A stretch of 64,000 nucleotides of DNA, taken from contig WGLV01000025.1 in the NCBI GenBank assembly GCA_016125385.1, forward strand, positions 1 through 64,000, given 5' to 3'. Below the pieces are notes generated by a model. That model made no database searches. It was not told the origin of the DNA and saw only the letters and a program-made list of their open reading frames with translations. The position numbers were made by a program, and so were the translations under genes. Positions 1 through 9,585 of this stretch are shown here, piece after piece (the first letter of the stretch is position 1; each line of letters starts with the position of its first letter). Source of the DNA: a bacterium (GTDB lineage: Bacteria; Hinthialibacterota; Hinthialibacteria; Hinthialibacterales; Hinthialibacteraceae).

Positions 1-34
1 GAGCCCTAAGGTCTTTTTGATGATACTCTTTAAT

Positions 35-101
35 AACACGCGCTTCCCCTCGTGCTTCTTATGTTCTCAGCAAACTGAGATTACACGAGTTAGCGCGTGT
101 T
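35..101. other. Nested three-helix inverted-repeat element
   Basis: Three inverted repeats are nested here. A 9-bp outer helix pairs 35-43 (AACACGCGC) with 93-101. A 6-bp middle helix pairs 49-54 (CTCGTG) with 84-89. A 6-bp inner helix pairs 65-70 (TCTCAG) with 75-80 around a CAAA loop. The internal loops are asymmetric (5/3 and 10/3 nt). Neither side has a strong T-run, so it is a poor fit to a simple terminator. It lies beyond the purB terminator in a stretch (1-258) where I see no gene. I do not recognise it as a known RNA or recombination site. Confidence 0.5.
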
Positions 102-225
102 TCCATGTCTACCCAACGCACAGATTCTTAGAACGAACCAGGAATATACTTCATCTCACTGGCAAAATAGTTTGGCGAAATATATCAAAGATCAGGCGCT
201 TCAAACCAAGCAGTAAGCAATGAAA

Positions 226-249
226 GGGCGGGTTCAAATGAACCCGCCC
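226..249 (-). terminator. Rho-independent terminator of purB
   Basis: A perfect 10-bp stem (226-235 with 240-249, GGGCGGGTTC and its complement) closes a 4-nt loop. It starts 10 nt beyond the purB stop and, read on the minus strand, is followed by TTTC. Confidence 0.75.
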
Positions 250-258
250 TGTTCGCTT

Positions 259-1554
<1,296 letters not shown>

Positions 1555-1825
1555 GAGCCTCTCCTTCATGAAAATGCGTACAAAGAGTAGTTCCACCGCG
1601 CGCAAACCCGAAGCCGTATCATCGCGGCGAAAATTCCTTGACGGCGTCAAGTTTTCCGCGTTTGATGTGCTACTATATATATTTGCTGCCAGAGTTACGT
1701 TCAGATTCATCGAAGCGAAATTCACGGTTTCCTTGTGATATTCGCGGGTTGTACCAAGGTTCAAAATGAACGTGTTTTTGACAGTCGCTGTAGTATGAGT
1801 CCGCGCGTGTGCGCCGAAGGGATGG

Positions 1826-3274
1826 ATGACCGGTTTTTCGATGAAGATTCTGCTGATTCAACCGCCCGAGTTCAACATGATCACGACCAACGTGCCCAGC
1901 GTGGTCGATGAGGAGACCGGCGCGTATCCGCCGCTCGGGCTGTTATACGTCGCGGCGTTTATCGAGAGCCAGACCGGCCATCAGGTCGAGATTCTCGACG
2001 CCATCCTCGACAAACTCGATTACGACGGCCTGGAGGCGGAGATCCGCCGCCGCAAACCCGACGTGGTGGGCGTTCAGGCGATGACCTTCACCGTGATCGA
2101 CGCCACGCTGACGGCGAAGCTGGTCAAAAAGATCGATCCGTCCATTCCGGTCGTCTTCGGCGGGCCGCATGTATACATCTACCCCACCGAGACGCTGCGC
2201 ATCCCCCAGGTCGATTACATCGTGATTGGCGAAGGCGAGGAGACCACCGCCGCGCTGATGGACGCGCTCGCCGAAGGCCGCGACCCCGCGACCGTACCGG
2301 GAATCGGCTACAAGCAGGGCGGCGAAGCGAAACTGACGCCCTCGGTTCCGCTCAATCAGTCGCTTGACGATCTGCCCATGCCCGCGCGTCATCTCACCCC
2401 GGTCGACCGCTATTATTCGGTGCTGGCCCGAGAGACGCCCATCACCACGATGATGACCAGCCGCGGCTGCCCCATGCAGTGCATCTTCTGCGACCGCCCT
2501 CATCTCGGCAAGCAGTTCCGCTATCGCAGCCCTCAAAGCGTGGTCGATGAGATGGAAGCCTGCCAGCGCATGGGCGTCCGCGAGATTTTCATCTATGACG
2601 ATACGTTTACCATCCGCCGCGATCGCGTGATGGAGATCTGCCGCCTGTATCGCGAGCGCGGCCTCACCATCCGATGGGACGCCCGCGCGCACATCAACAC
2701 CATCAACGAAAAAATGCTCGACGCGATGGCCGCGTCGGGGTGTTCGCGTCTGCATTACGGCGTCGAGGCCGGTACGGAAGAGATTACTAAAGTGCTCAAA
2801 AAAGGCATCGACCTGCAACGCACCCGCGACGTGTTTCGTGAAACCAAACGGCGTGGCATGACCACGCTAGGGTACTTCATGATCGGCAACCCCGGCGAAA
2901 CGCGCGAACAGGCCATTGAGACCATCGAGTTCGCGCGGCGGCTCGACGCCGACTTCATCCATCTTTCCGTCGCAACGCCCTTCCCCGCGACGGAGCTTTA
3001 CCGCCTCGCTTTCAAGGTGGGGCTTTATCAGAACGACCACTGGCGCGAGTTCGCCCGCGACCCGCGCCCCGACTTCAAGCCCAAACTCTGGACCGAAGTC
3101 ATGTCGGAAGACGAGCTCATCAACCTGATGCGCTGGGGCTATCAGCGCTTCTACATGCGCGGCGGGTACATCGCGAGGCGCGTGCTGGAACTGCACAACT
3201 GGAACGAGTTCGTCCGCAAGGCCCGCGCTGGAATCCGCCTGCTGGCGTGGGGCGTGCGCGCCAAAGCCGTCTGA
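1826..3274 (+). CDS. B12-binding-domain radical SAM protein
   Basis: This is a cobalamin-binding radical SAM enzyme of the BchE/HpnJ/methyltransferase type. The N-terminal ~150 residues form a Rossmann-like B12-binding domain (KILLIQPPE start, VVFGGPHVYIYP, VIGEGEET). The radical SAM core carries the CxxxCxxC cluster at C215, C219 and C222 (RGCPMQCIFC) and a GVEAGTEE segment typical of this clade. Such enzymes methylate or rearrange lipids, cofactors and natural products; the substrate cannot be told here and no biosynthetic neighbours are visible. Start 1826 has GAAGG five bases upstream; an internal ATG at 1841 (MKILLIQPP) is the alternative. It is divergent from purB. Confidence 0.88.
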   Translation: MTGFSMKILLIQPPEFNMITTNVPSVVDEETGAYPPLGLLYVAAFIESQTGHQVEILDAILDKLDYDGLEAEIRRRKPDVVGVQAMTFTVIDATLTAKLVKKIDPSIPVVFGGPHVYIYPTETLRIPQVDYIVIGEGEETTAALMDALAEGRDPATVPGIGYKQGGEAKLTPSVPLNQSLDDLPMPARHLTPVDRYYSVLARETPITTMMTSRGCPMQCIFCDRPHLGKQFRYRSPQSVVDEMEACQRMGVREIFIYDDTFTIRRDRVMEICRLYRERGLTIRWDARAHINTINEKMLDAMAASGCSRLHYGVEAGTEEITKVLKKGIDLQRTRDVFRETKRRGMTTLGYFMIGNPGETREQAIETIEFARRLDADFIHLSVATPFPATELYRLAFKVGLYQNDHWREFARDPRPDFKPKLWTEVMSEDELINLMRWGYQRFYMRGGYIARRVLELHNWNEFVRKARAGIRLLAWGVRAKAV

Positions 3275-3339
3275 TCCGCCACCCTCTTTCTCTCAACCCA
3301 CCCTGTTTGAATTCAATGAATGCCGTGCTGTGTAAATCG

Positions 3340-3368
3340 ATCCCCTTTATGCGTGACGGGGATTTTTT
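3340..3368 (+). terminator. Probable terminator after the radical SAM gene
   Basis: ATCCCC (3340-3345) pairs with GGGGAT (3358-3363) across a 12-nt loop, and a T-run continues to 3368. The stem is short, so this is only moderately secure. Confidence 0.5.
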
Positions 3369-3536
3369 ATCCATAACATCTGGTAATTAAGCAAGTTGTA
3401 AAAATGACAGGCAAAACCTCATGCAAGACGTGCAGGTTCAGCCCGCGTCAAGAAATTTACGCGAGTTTTTTTTTGAGGATAAAACAGTTTAAATATTCTC
3501 TGGCGTGAATTTTTTAGCAGAAAGGAAAATTGGGAA

Positions 3537-4421
3537 ATGAGATTCGGATTCGTAAATTCAATGAAAAGAAGCCCGTTCGTCATCGGCTGTCTGCTCGCGG
3601 CGGCGCTGTTCGCCGCTCCGGACGTAAACGCGCAGATCAATGAAAATCTGGACGAGGCCGTTCCGTATTTCGCGGGAATTTTCAAACATGAAGCCGCGAA
3701 TATCGGCACGGCATGGGAGCAAAAAGACGCGGAGAATTTCGCTGCGGGGTTGCTGGTTACGTTGGATGAATACAAGGCCGCGCTCGGTGATGAAAACTTT
3801 CGGGCTCTGTCTTACTATCTTCCCGCGTATATCAAAAAAATCGCTCGCCGGATCGTCATCATCGGAAAGCAACCCGATCCCATGTACCTCGATGGCTATT
3901 TGGAGGATTTCAGGGGGCGCGTTGAAACGCTGGCCAAGCGCGGCGGACCGATCTTTCCTGATGAAGGGTCTCGAAATGTGATTAAAGCGCAGATCACGGA
4001 GCTCGTGGATTCGGTATTTGAGCAATTGAAGTCGGAAGAGATCGTCACGTCCGATGAAGAAAACGAATTGAAAGAAACGATCGTCTTGTATTTGTACAAA
4101 AAGGCGGACGACCCTTTGCTTTCTGAATTCAAACGAGTCGCGGCTCCTTCGGAAATGGAACGCTTTAAAGATGAGATCAATGCCAATGCGGGAAAAATAA
4201 AACTGGATCAAAACGCCCGAGTAAAAAACCCCGCGAGTGGGAAACGGGAGAAAACTCGGAAAATACTCTCTCTTGTTTCATCCTATGTAATGAAGAATTG
4301 GTATGTGGAACCGGTTCTGAGGCCCTCTGAGGAGGCCATTCAAAAATTCGATATGGCGATTCAGAAGCGGAAGGATGAAATCATGCGTGAGCATGAGGAA
4401 CGCGCCAAATCCAATCAGTGA
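3537..4421 (+). CDS. Secreted protein of unknown function
   Basis: I do not recognise a family. The 294-aa product opens with a Sec-type signal peptide (basic start, hydrophobic VIGCLLAAALFAA, cleavage near DVNAQ). The rest is mostly charged helix, with the tail rich in Lys and Glu (EEAIQKFDMAIQKRKDEIMREHEERAK), so a helical-bundle periplasmic protein is plausible. AAAGGA lies about 10 nt before the ATG; MKRSPFVIG at 3561 is an alternative start. It is the first of five exported proteins read in the same direction, with only 32 nt before the next gene. The DNA is AT-richer than the radical SAM gene to its left. Confidence 0.7.
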   Translation: MRFGFVNSMKRSPFVIGCLLAAALFAAPDVNAQINENLDEAVPYFAGIFKHEAANIGTAWEQKDAENFAAGLLVTLDEYKAALGDENFRALSYYLPAYIKKIARRIVIIGKQPDPMYLDGYLEDFRGRVETLAKRGGPIFPDEGSRNVIKAQITELVDSVFEQLKSEEIVTSDEENELKETIVLYLYKKADDPLLSEFKRVAAPSEMERFKDEINANAGKIKLDQNARVKNPASGKREKTRKILSLVSSYVMKNWYVEPVLRPSEEAIQKFDMAIQKRKDEIMREHEERAKSNQ

Positions 4422-4453
4422 ATAGAATAAACGATAAAAACAGGGAGATTGAC

Positions 4454-5302
4454 ATGATGAATTACATTCAGCATATCGTTGTATTTCTCGCGGCCGTTGC
4501 GGTCTCATTACTTAGCCTGAATGCGCAAGCCCAATCCTGCTATACCACGTATGGAGCAGTGGCGCATCAGCCATCCGATCCATCCGGCGGCGATTTGTTT
4601 GACGATGGATGGCAAATTGATTTTTCTCTGGGCTCTTCTGGAGGACATATCGAGGATACTTTGGACGTCGATACATTAAACGAGGAAACGGATAATTGGA
4701 TTATCGTCGACTTGGATTGCAATATAGTAGAGACTGCCTTGGCAAATTCGAATGGGACCTGTGATTCCAGCGTCCGGAAAGTGTGTGTGCAAGGCGGCGC
4801 CTGTATATACGTAGATACCGTAATTGACGGCGAGACATTATCTTACACAATTGATGATTATTCCGCTGAAGCGTATGTTGATAATTCGCCGGTGGGGTCT
4901 ATTTCAGAAACAAGTTCAAATACGAACATATCAGGGCTACAGTCAGGTGTTCTTACTTTGGATCATAAAAAGGTCGATGGGGTGTTTTATTATTGGCAAT
5001 GGAGTTACACAAATCCTTGGGTATGTACATTAGGTTCAGCCTGTGTTGAGGATCATCCGGTCGATCAATGGTATGCTGATGATAACGGATCGCATGCACC
5101 TATAGATGGGATTGACGGTGCGGGTACGGCAGTACACATGGATGTTGGCAGCGTTTTCAATCAAGCATCGGTGACCGCTCAATCTTCCTGGAATCCTCAT
5201 ATCTATGTAGCAAATAGGGGATATGAACAGGCATTTGCGCATCAAGTGATCCGTGTTCGAGCGTCTGTTTCGGATGTTTCATCTGGTGGAACTTGTCCAT
5301 AA
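4454..5302 (+). CDS. Secreted cysteine-containing protein, unknown
   Basis: No family is recognised. The 282-aa product has a clear signal peptide (MMNYIQHIVVFLAAVAVSLL, cleaved near NAQAQS). The mature part is rich in Ser, Thr, Asp, Gly and aromatics and has scattered Cys (SCYTTY, LDCN, GTCDSS, KVCVQGGACIY, VCTLGSACVED, GGTCP). This suggests a disulfide-stabilised extracellular beta-protein. GGGAG at 4443-4447 fixes the start at 4454 rather than the in-frame GTG at 4418 that overlaps the preceding stop. Base composition is AT-rich and unlike the flanking housekeeping genes, which may mean transfer. Confidence 0.7.
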   Translation: MMNYIQHIVVFLAAVAVSLLSLNAQAQSCYTTYGAVAHQPSDPSGGDLFDDGWQIDFSLGSSGGHIEDTLDVDTLNEETDNWIIVDLDCNIVETALANSNGTCDSSVRKVCVQGGACIYVDTVIDGETLSYTIDDYSAEAYVDNSPVGSISETSSNTNISGLQSGVLTLDHKKVDGVFYYWQWSYTNPWVCTLGSACVEDHPVDQWYADDNGSHAPIDGIDGAGTAVHMDVGSVFNQASVTAQSSWNPHIYVANRGYEQAFAHQVIRVRASVSDVSSGGTCP

Positions 5303-5404
5303 ATTACAACTTTTTACATTATTTTATGAATTCCTTTCTCTGTTGTGATAAATTGTAGCATGCGAAAGCAGGGAGCCACAAAGAAAGATCATAGGAGTAA
5401 CATC

Positions 5405-6529
5405 ATGTCTCGCGCTTTGTTTCTGATCGCGCTGCTCATGGGGATGATGGGAACGCTGAAGTCTGGCTGGACGGAGTTGTTAACGCCGATTCATCTTGGA
5501 ATATTCCAGGAAGGGGGGCAGGTTGGCAGCCCCGGGTATTTTAAAGCAATGGAGGTGGATTCAAATGGGAATGTTTATCTTGCCACGATGCACGAAATTG
5601 TCCAATATAATGAAGAAGAGGGCGTTTTTCGCAGAATTGCCGGGAATGGTATTCTTCCCTATGATGTTGAAGACGGTCCCGCGATAGATCTATCGGTTTC
5701 ACCTGAAGATTTGACGCTTTCTCCACAGGGCGATGTGTATTTTTTAAACGGAGAATGGTATATCACCGCTATTTCCAAAGATGGAATCGCTTCAAAGGTC
5801 TCTCTGTATCTCCCTGGTTCGTCCGATCCGCAATACCTTCTGATTTCGCGTTTTTTCGCTTCTCCCCAAACAAATCGGTTTTTCTTTTATGGATCGGGGA
5901 AATGGTATGGAGAAACCGGAGATAAAGCCGATGTTTTATACATCATGCAGGCGGATCAGAATGGCCTAGTCACCAAATACGTGGGAGGAGGAGATCAATC
6001 GATCGATCGTACGCCTCGCAATCGTCTTGATGTAAGTGTGGATGGGGCCGATCAGGTGTATTCAATGCCGGACAATACGCTGTTTTTCGCTTGGCATGGA
6101 CGAATTTTAATACAGAGCCGATTGTACGACCATTTGTATATGGCGGAAGTAACGCCGAAAGATGAAGTCAGTTTGTTTTTCGATATTGGCGGTGATAACA
6201 TTAAAATGATTAAGTATGGCGCCTTTTTGTCCAAAGAGATGTTTTGCGTTGGAAGGCGCGCGCGGCATGAGGGTTATGCTCCGGATCGATTTTTCGCGGA
6301 GGTAATCACGCCCGGTTCGACGGAGTCGCGTCCCGTCGCCGTATTCCCTGAAAATCCTGCCTATCGATGGCCCGTGGCGGATCAAGCGTACTTCGCTTAT
6401 TGGAAAGAGCGGGACGTGCTATACATCATGCTGCAATACCAGCGTGAAGAAAAACTCGAGCTCTGGAAAATCCCCGACGTGCTGGCTCGCCTGCAATCCG
6501 GCGCGCAAGATTGGGCGCTGTATGAGTAA
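5405..6529 (+). CDS. Secreted propeller-like protein, tandem copy 1
   Basis: The 374-aa exported protein starts with a signal peptide (MSRALFLIALLMGMMGTL). NHL/SMP-30-like motifs follow (AMEVDSNGNVYLAT, EIVQYNEEEGVFRRIAGNG, LSPQGDVYFLNGEWYITAI), so a beta-propeller is likely. The fold is inferred from motif rhythm only. AGGAG (5393-5397) precedes the ATG by 7 nt. The stop overlaps the start of a second copy (TATGAGTAA). The two copies share long stretches, including an almost identical C-terminal ~75 residues, but differ strongly in the segment around residues 215-280. Ligand and role are unknown. Confidence 0.8.
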   Translation: MSRALFLIALLMGMMGTLKSGWTELLTPIHLGIFQEGGQVGSPGYFKAMEVDSNGNVYLATMHEIVQYNEEEGVFRRIAGNGILPYDVEDGPAIDLSVSPEDLTLSPQGDVYFLNGEWYITAISKDGIASKVSLYLPGSSDPQYLLISRFFASPQTNRFFFYGSGKWYGETGDKADVLYIMQADQNGLVTKYVGGGDQSIDRTPRNRLDVSVDGADQVYSMPDNTLFFAWHGRILIQSRLYDHLYMAEVTPKDEVSLFFDIGGDNIKMIKYGAFLSKEMFCVGRRARHEGYAPDRFFAEVITPGSTESRPVAVFPENPAYRWPVADQAYFAYWKERDVLYIMLQYQREEKLELWKIPDVLARLQSGAQDWALYE

Positions 6530-7646
6530 CATCATGTCTCGTGCGTTGTTTCTGATCGCGCTGCTCATGGGGATGGCGGGGACGCTGGAAAACGGCTGGG
6601 CGGAGTTATTAACACCGATTCAAATTGCATTATTTAAAGAAGGAGAACAGGCGGGTTTCCCGGGATATTTCAAAGCGATGGAGGTGGATTCAAACGGCAA
6701 TATTTATCTTGCCACGATGGATGAAATTGTCCAATATAATGAAGAAGAGGGCGTTTTTCGCAGAATTGCCGGGAATGGTATTCTTCCTTACGATGTGGAC
6801 GAAGGCCCCGCGATTGATCTTACGATATATCCCGAAGATTTGGCGCTTTCTCCGCGGGACGATGTGTATTTTTTAAACGGTGAATGGGAAATTACCGCCA
6901 TCTCCGAGGAGGGAATCGCTTCAAAGGTTCCTCTGTATCTCCCTGGTTCTTCCGATCCAGTTTACTCCTTGGAAGCGCCTTCTTTTGCCTCTCCCCTAAC
7001 CAATCGGTTTTTCTTTTATGGATCGGGGAAATGGTATGGAGAAACCGGCGATAGAGCCGATGTTCTATACATCATGCAGGCGGATCAGGACGGCCTGGTT
7101 ACAAAGTATGTTGGCGGGGGAGATCAACCGATCGATTACACGCCTCGCGATCGTATGGATGTAAGAATTAATAGAATCGATCAGGTGTATTTTTTGCCGG
7201 ATGGTACGCTGTTTTTCCCTTGGCTTGCGAGAGAGGAAATATATCGTCACTGGTACATGGCTGAAGTGACGCCGCAAGGTGGCGTGAGTCTGATTTTTGA
7301 TATTAATGATGATAAAATCGGCTTGTTTAACTATGGAGCCTTCGTATCCAGGGAACTTTTTCTCTTTGGAAGGCGCGCGCGGCATGAGGGTTATGCTCCG
7401 GATCGATTTTTCGCGGAGGTAATCACGCCTGGTTCGACGGAGTCGCGTCCCGTCGCCGTATTCCCTGAAAATCCCTCCTATCGATGGCCCGTGGCGGATC
7501 AAGCGTATTTCGCCTATTGGAAAGAACGGGACGTGCTATACATCATGATGCAATACCAGCGTGAAGAAAAACTCGAGCTCTGGAAAATCCCCGACGTGCT
7601 GGCTCGCCTTCAATCCGGGGCTCAAGATTGGGCGCTGTATGAATAA
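6522..7646 (+). CDS. Secreted propeller-like protein, tandem copy 2
   Basis: This is a paralogue of the gene just upstream, with the same signal peptide and the same NHL-like motifs (DSNGNIYLATMDEIVQYNEEEGVFRRIAGNG). It is four residues shorter when counted from the matching Met. The ATG at 6522 overlaps the TAA of copy 1, so translation is probably coupled; the Met matching copy 1 is at 6534. The AGGAG that precedes copy 1 has been replaced here by the end of copy 1, leaving only GAG. The last ~200 bases are nearly identical to copy 1 even at silent sites, while the middle differs. This points to recent duplication or gene conversion. Confidence 0.8.
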   Translation: MSNIMSRALFLIALLMGMAGTLENGWAELLTPIQIALFKEGEQAGFPGYFKAMEVDSNGNIYLATMDEIVQYNEEEGVFRRIAGNGILPYDVDEGPAIDLTIYPEDLALSPRDDVYFLNGEWEITAISEEGIASKVPLYLPGSSDPVYSLEAPSFASPLTNRFFFYGSGKWYGETGDRADVLYIMQADQDGLVTKYVGGGDQPIDYTPRDRMDVRINRIDQVYFLPDGTLFFPWLAREEIYRHWYMAEVTPQGGVSLIFDINDDKIGLFNYGAFVSRELFLFGRRARHEGYAPDRFFAEVITPGSTESRPVAVFPENPSYRWPVADQAYFAYWKERDVLYIMMQYQREEKLELWKIPDVLARLQSGAQDWALYE

Positions 7647-8301
7647 ACCACTGACCGTCGCATTTGCTGTATCGATCGCCGTCCTGCTGGCCGGACTTCC
7701 CGCGCGGGGCGGAGAAACGGGCGCCGGGGACGGCGCGAGGCGACTGCCTTTGATGGATGGATCGCCCGAGTCGCTATCCGTCTATCACGGCGAGCCTGTT
7801 TCGATCACCGAAGCGGTGCGGGACAAGGTGGCCGTGTTGCGTTTCTGGTCGCCCTCGTGTCCTCACGCGCAATCGCTCGATCCCGCGATGGCCGATCTGG
7901 CGAGTTCGTTCAAAGACCGCATCGCCGTCTTCGACGTGGATTCCAACTGGAAATCCAACCCGGAGGATTCAGAGCGAATACGCGAGGAGCGGGGGCTGGG
8001 CTGGCCGATGATTCGCGATCCTCGCAGTCTGCTGGCGAGGGCGCTGAAAGCGCGCACCAATGGAGAGTTTTTCGTCTTCCGAAACGATGGAACGTTGGCG
8101 TATCGCGGCACGAACGACATAGCGCGGTATCGCCCCGCGATGAAGATCGCCGACGTTCATCATTTGGTGGAGAAGCTGCTCGCGGGCGATTCGGTGGAGT
8201 GTGGCGACGCGCCCTGTTTTGGCTGTTATATCAATTACAATCCCATCGTTCACAAAGAGGATTTGGATTTTCTCAAAAAAATAGCCGTATTGGATGAATG
8301 A
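7639..8301 (+). CDS. Exported redoxin/thioredoxin-like protein
   Basis: The 220-aa product has a signal peptide (AFAVSIAVLLAGLPARG) and a thioredoxin-fold core (VAVLRFWSPSCPHAQSLDP, IAVFDVDSNW, FFVFRNDGTLAYRG). The usual CxxC is reduced to a single cysteine, C74, in SPSCPH, as in some AhpC/TSA-type redoxins. A second cluster, VECGDAPCFGCYINYN, lies near the C-terminus and could supply the resolving thiol or bind a ligand. The ATG overlaps the stop of the upstream propeller gene (TATGAATAA), which suggests coupled translation. A role with the disulfide-bearing secreted neighbours is inference. Confidence 0.78.
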   Translation: MNKPLTVAFAVSIAVLLAGLPARGGETGAGDGARRLPLMDGSPESLSVYHGEPVSITEAVRDKVAVLRFWSPSCPHAQSLDPAMADLASSFKDRIAVFDVDSNWKSNPEDSERIREERGLGWPMIRDPRSLLARALKARTNGEFFVFRNDGTLAYRGTNDIARYRPAMKIADVHHLVEKLLAGDSVECGDAPCFGCYINYNPIVHKEDLDFLKKIAVLDE

Positions 8302-8327
8302 GCCTTTATAACCGCTCACCCTTATAC

Positions 8328-8356
8328 AAAAACGGGGCGGCTGATGGCCGCCCCGT
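8328..8356. terminator. Shared terminator between convergent genes
   Basis: A perfect 10-bp stem (8332-8341 with 8347-8356, ACGGGGCGGC and its complement) closes a 5-nt loop. The A-run 8328-8332 gives a T-tract on the minus strand, serving the DUF1080 gene; the plus-strand operon also ends here. Confidence 0.8.
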
Positions 8357-8380
8357 TCTCGTGCGTAGAATGAATCGAGA

Positions 8381-9415
8381 TCAGTCGATGGGGACGAACC
8401 ACACGTTGCGGTAGCGCAGGCCGTTGTCGGTGTGATCCTGGAAGAAAAAGCGTCCGGTGGGCGCTTCTTTCCCGTCGAGGCCGCCCGGCGTGGGGTGCTT
8501 CAGTTCGAGGTTGTCGAAGATGGTCTCGCCGTTATGCACCACGGTGATGACGGCGTTTTTCGTCTTCTGGCCGTTGGCGTCGAACTCGGGCGCGTGAAAG
8601 GTCACGTCGTAGGTCTGCCATTCGCCCGGCGGCAGGACGGCGCTGATGCGCGGGACCGCCTGCTGATAGATGCCGCCGCAGAGGTTATCGGCGGGGGCGT
8701 CGCCGTAGCTGTCGAGCACCTGAATCTCATAGCGGCCTTCCACGTAAAAGCCGCTGTTGCCGCGTTCCTGGCCCCGGTCGTAGGGTTGAAACGGCGTGGA
8801 AAACTCGACGTGATACTTGCCGCTGCCGTATTCGGCTTTGGTGACGAAGTTGCTGCCGGTCGAGTAGACCGAGCCGTCATCGTCGTTATAGCCCCAGCGC
8901 GGCTGGCGGTCCCAGTTCTGGTCGACCAGCTGCGGTTTGCCGGGGGCGAGCAACACCATCGCGCCCGCGGGCGGCTCGGCGCCCAGCGTCGGCGATTTGA
9001 CGAAGACTTTCTTCATCGAAAAGGCGAGGTCTTTACCGCCCGCGCTCAGCGTGCCGGTGAATTCGCCCACCCGGTCGCGGCCCTGACCGCTGAACTTGAT
9101 CGCGCCCTTCACCGCGGCGGCGCCCATGACGCCCAGATCGCCGTCGCCATTAAACGAGACGACGCCCTGGCTGGCTTTGCCCGCGGCGTTGAGGCGTTCG
9201 TTTTCAGGGAAGGTGGTGTCGAGAAAAAACACCGCGCGGTAATCGTCGCCGCCCAGCGCGACCACCTGCGCCCGCAGAACGTGGTCGGAGCCGTTGATGT
9301 CTCCCTGCCAGTTGCCCTGGGTCCGATAGGCGTCCTGCGCGAACGCCGGCGTCATCGCCAGCGCCAGCATAACGCCGATCATCGTCAACCCGTGTTTCAT
9401 CATGCGTGAATTCAT
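8381..9415 (-). CDS. Exported DUF1080 (3-keto-disaccharide hydrolase-like) protein
   Basis: The 344-aa product has a signal peptide (MIGVMLALAMTPAFAQ). Its C-terminal ~180 residues carry the hallmarks of DUF1080, a concanavalin-like beta-sandwich: YHVEFSTPFQP, NSGFYVEGRYEIQVLDS, GGIYQQAVP, PGEWQTYDVTFHAP, FFQDHTDNGLRYRNVW. Some DUF1080 members hydrolyse 3-keto-glycosides, and carbohydrate binding or cleavage in the periplasm is likely. The N-terminal ~140 residues (GNWQGDINGSDHVLRAQVVALGGDDYRAVFFLD) form a separate beta-rich region often seen with this domain. The start at 9415 has GGAGAGGAG upstream. The gene is divergent from a secreted toroid-like protein. Confidence 0.88.
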   Translation of the reverse strand: MNSRMMKHGLTMIGVMLALAMTPAFAQDAYRTQGNWQGDINGSDHVLRAQVVALGGDDYRAVFFLDTTFPENERLNAAGKASQGVVSFNGDGDLGVMGAAAVKGAIKFSGQGRDRVGEFTGTLSAGGKDLAFSMKKVFVKSPTLGAEPPAGAMVLLAPGKPQLVDQNWDRQPRWGYNDDDGSVYSTGSNFVTKAEYGSGKYHVEFSTPFQPYDRGQERGNSGFYVEGRYEIQVLDSYGDAPADNLCGGIYQQAVPRISAVLPPGEWQTYDVTFHAPEFDANGQKTKNAVITVVHNGETIFDNLELKHPTPGGLDGKEAPTGRFFFQDHTDNGLRYRNVWFVPID

Positions 9416-9585
9416 CGTGTTGAAAACTCCTCTCCAAACGAATTTGAACTTCATATCATTGTTGAAAAATTCCACGAATGCGCAAGGGACGGAAACCGGG
9501 GGCGGTGAATGAACCGTTGACAAGCGGTTCGGCGATTCGAGACAATCAGAGCGGATCGCGTGATGAAACCGGGGGAGAAAACAGC

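Noticed and set aside
35-101. The nested hairpin as an integron attC site
   Set aside because: Neither end carries the GTTRRRY/RYYYAAC core boxes, and no cassette gene or integrase is nearby.
17-223. A 68-codon open frame at the left edge
   Set aside because: It runs through the nested hairpin, has no ribosome site and no protein-like pattern.
226-249. The GGTTCAAATGAACC stretch as a tRNA T-arm
   Set aside because: It is part of a perfect terminator stem, and no acceptor or anticodon arms are found nearby.
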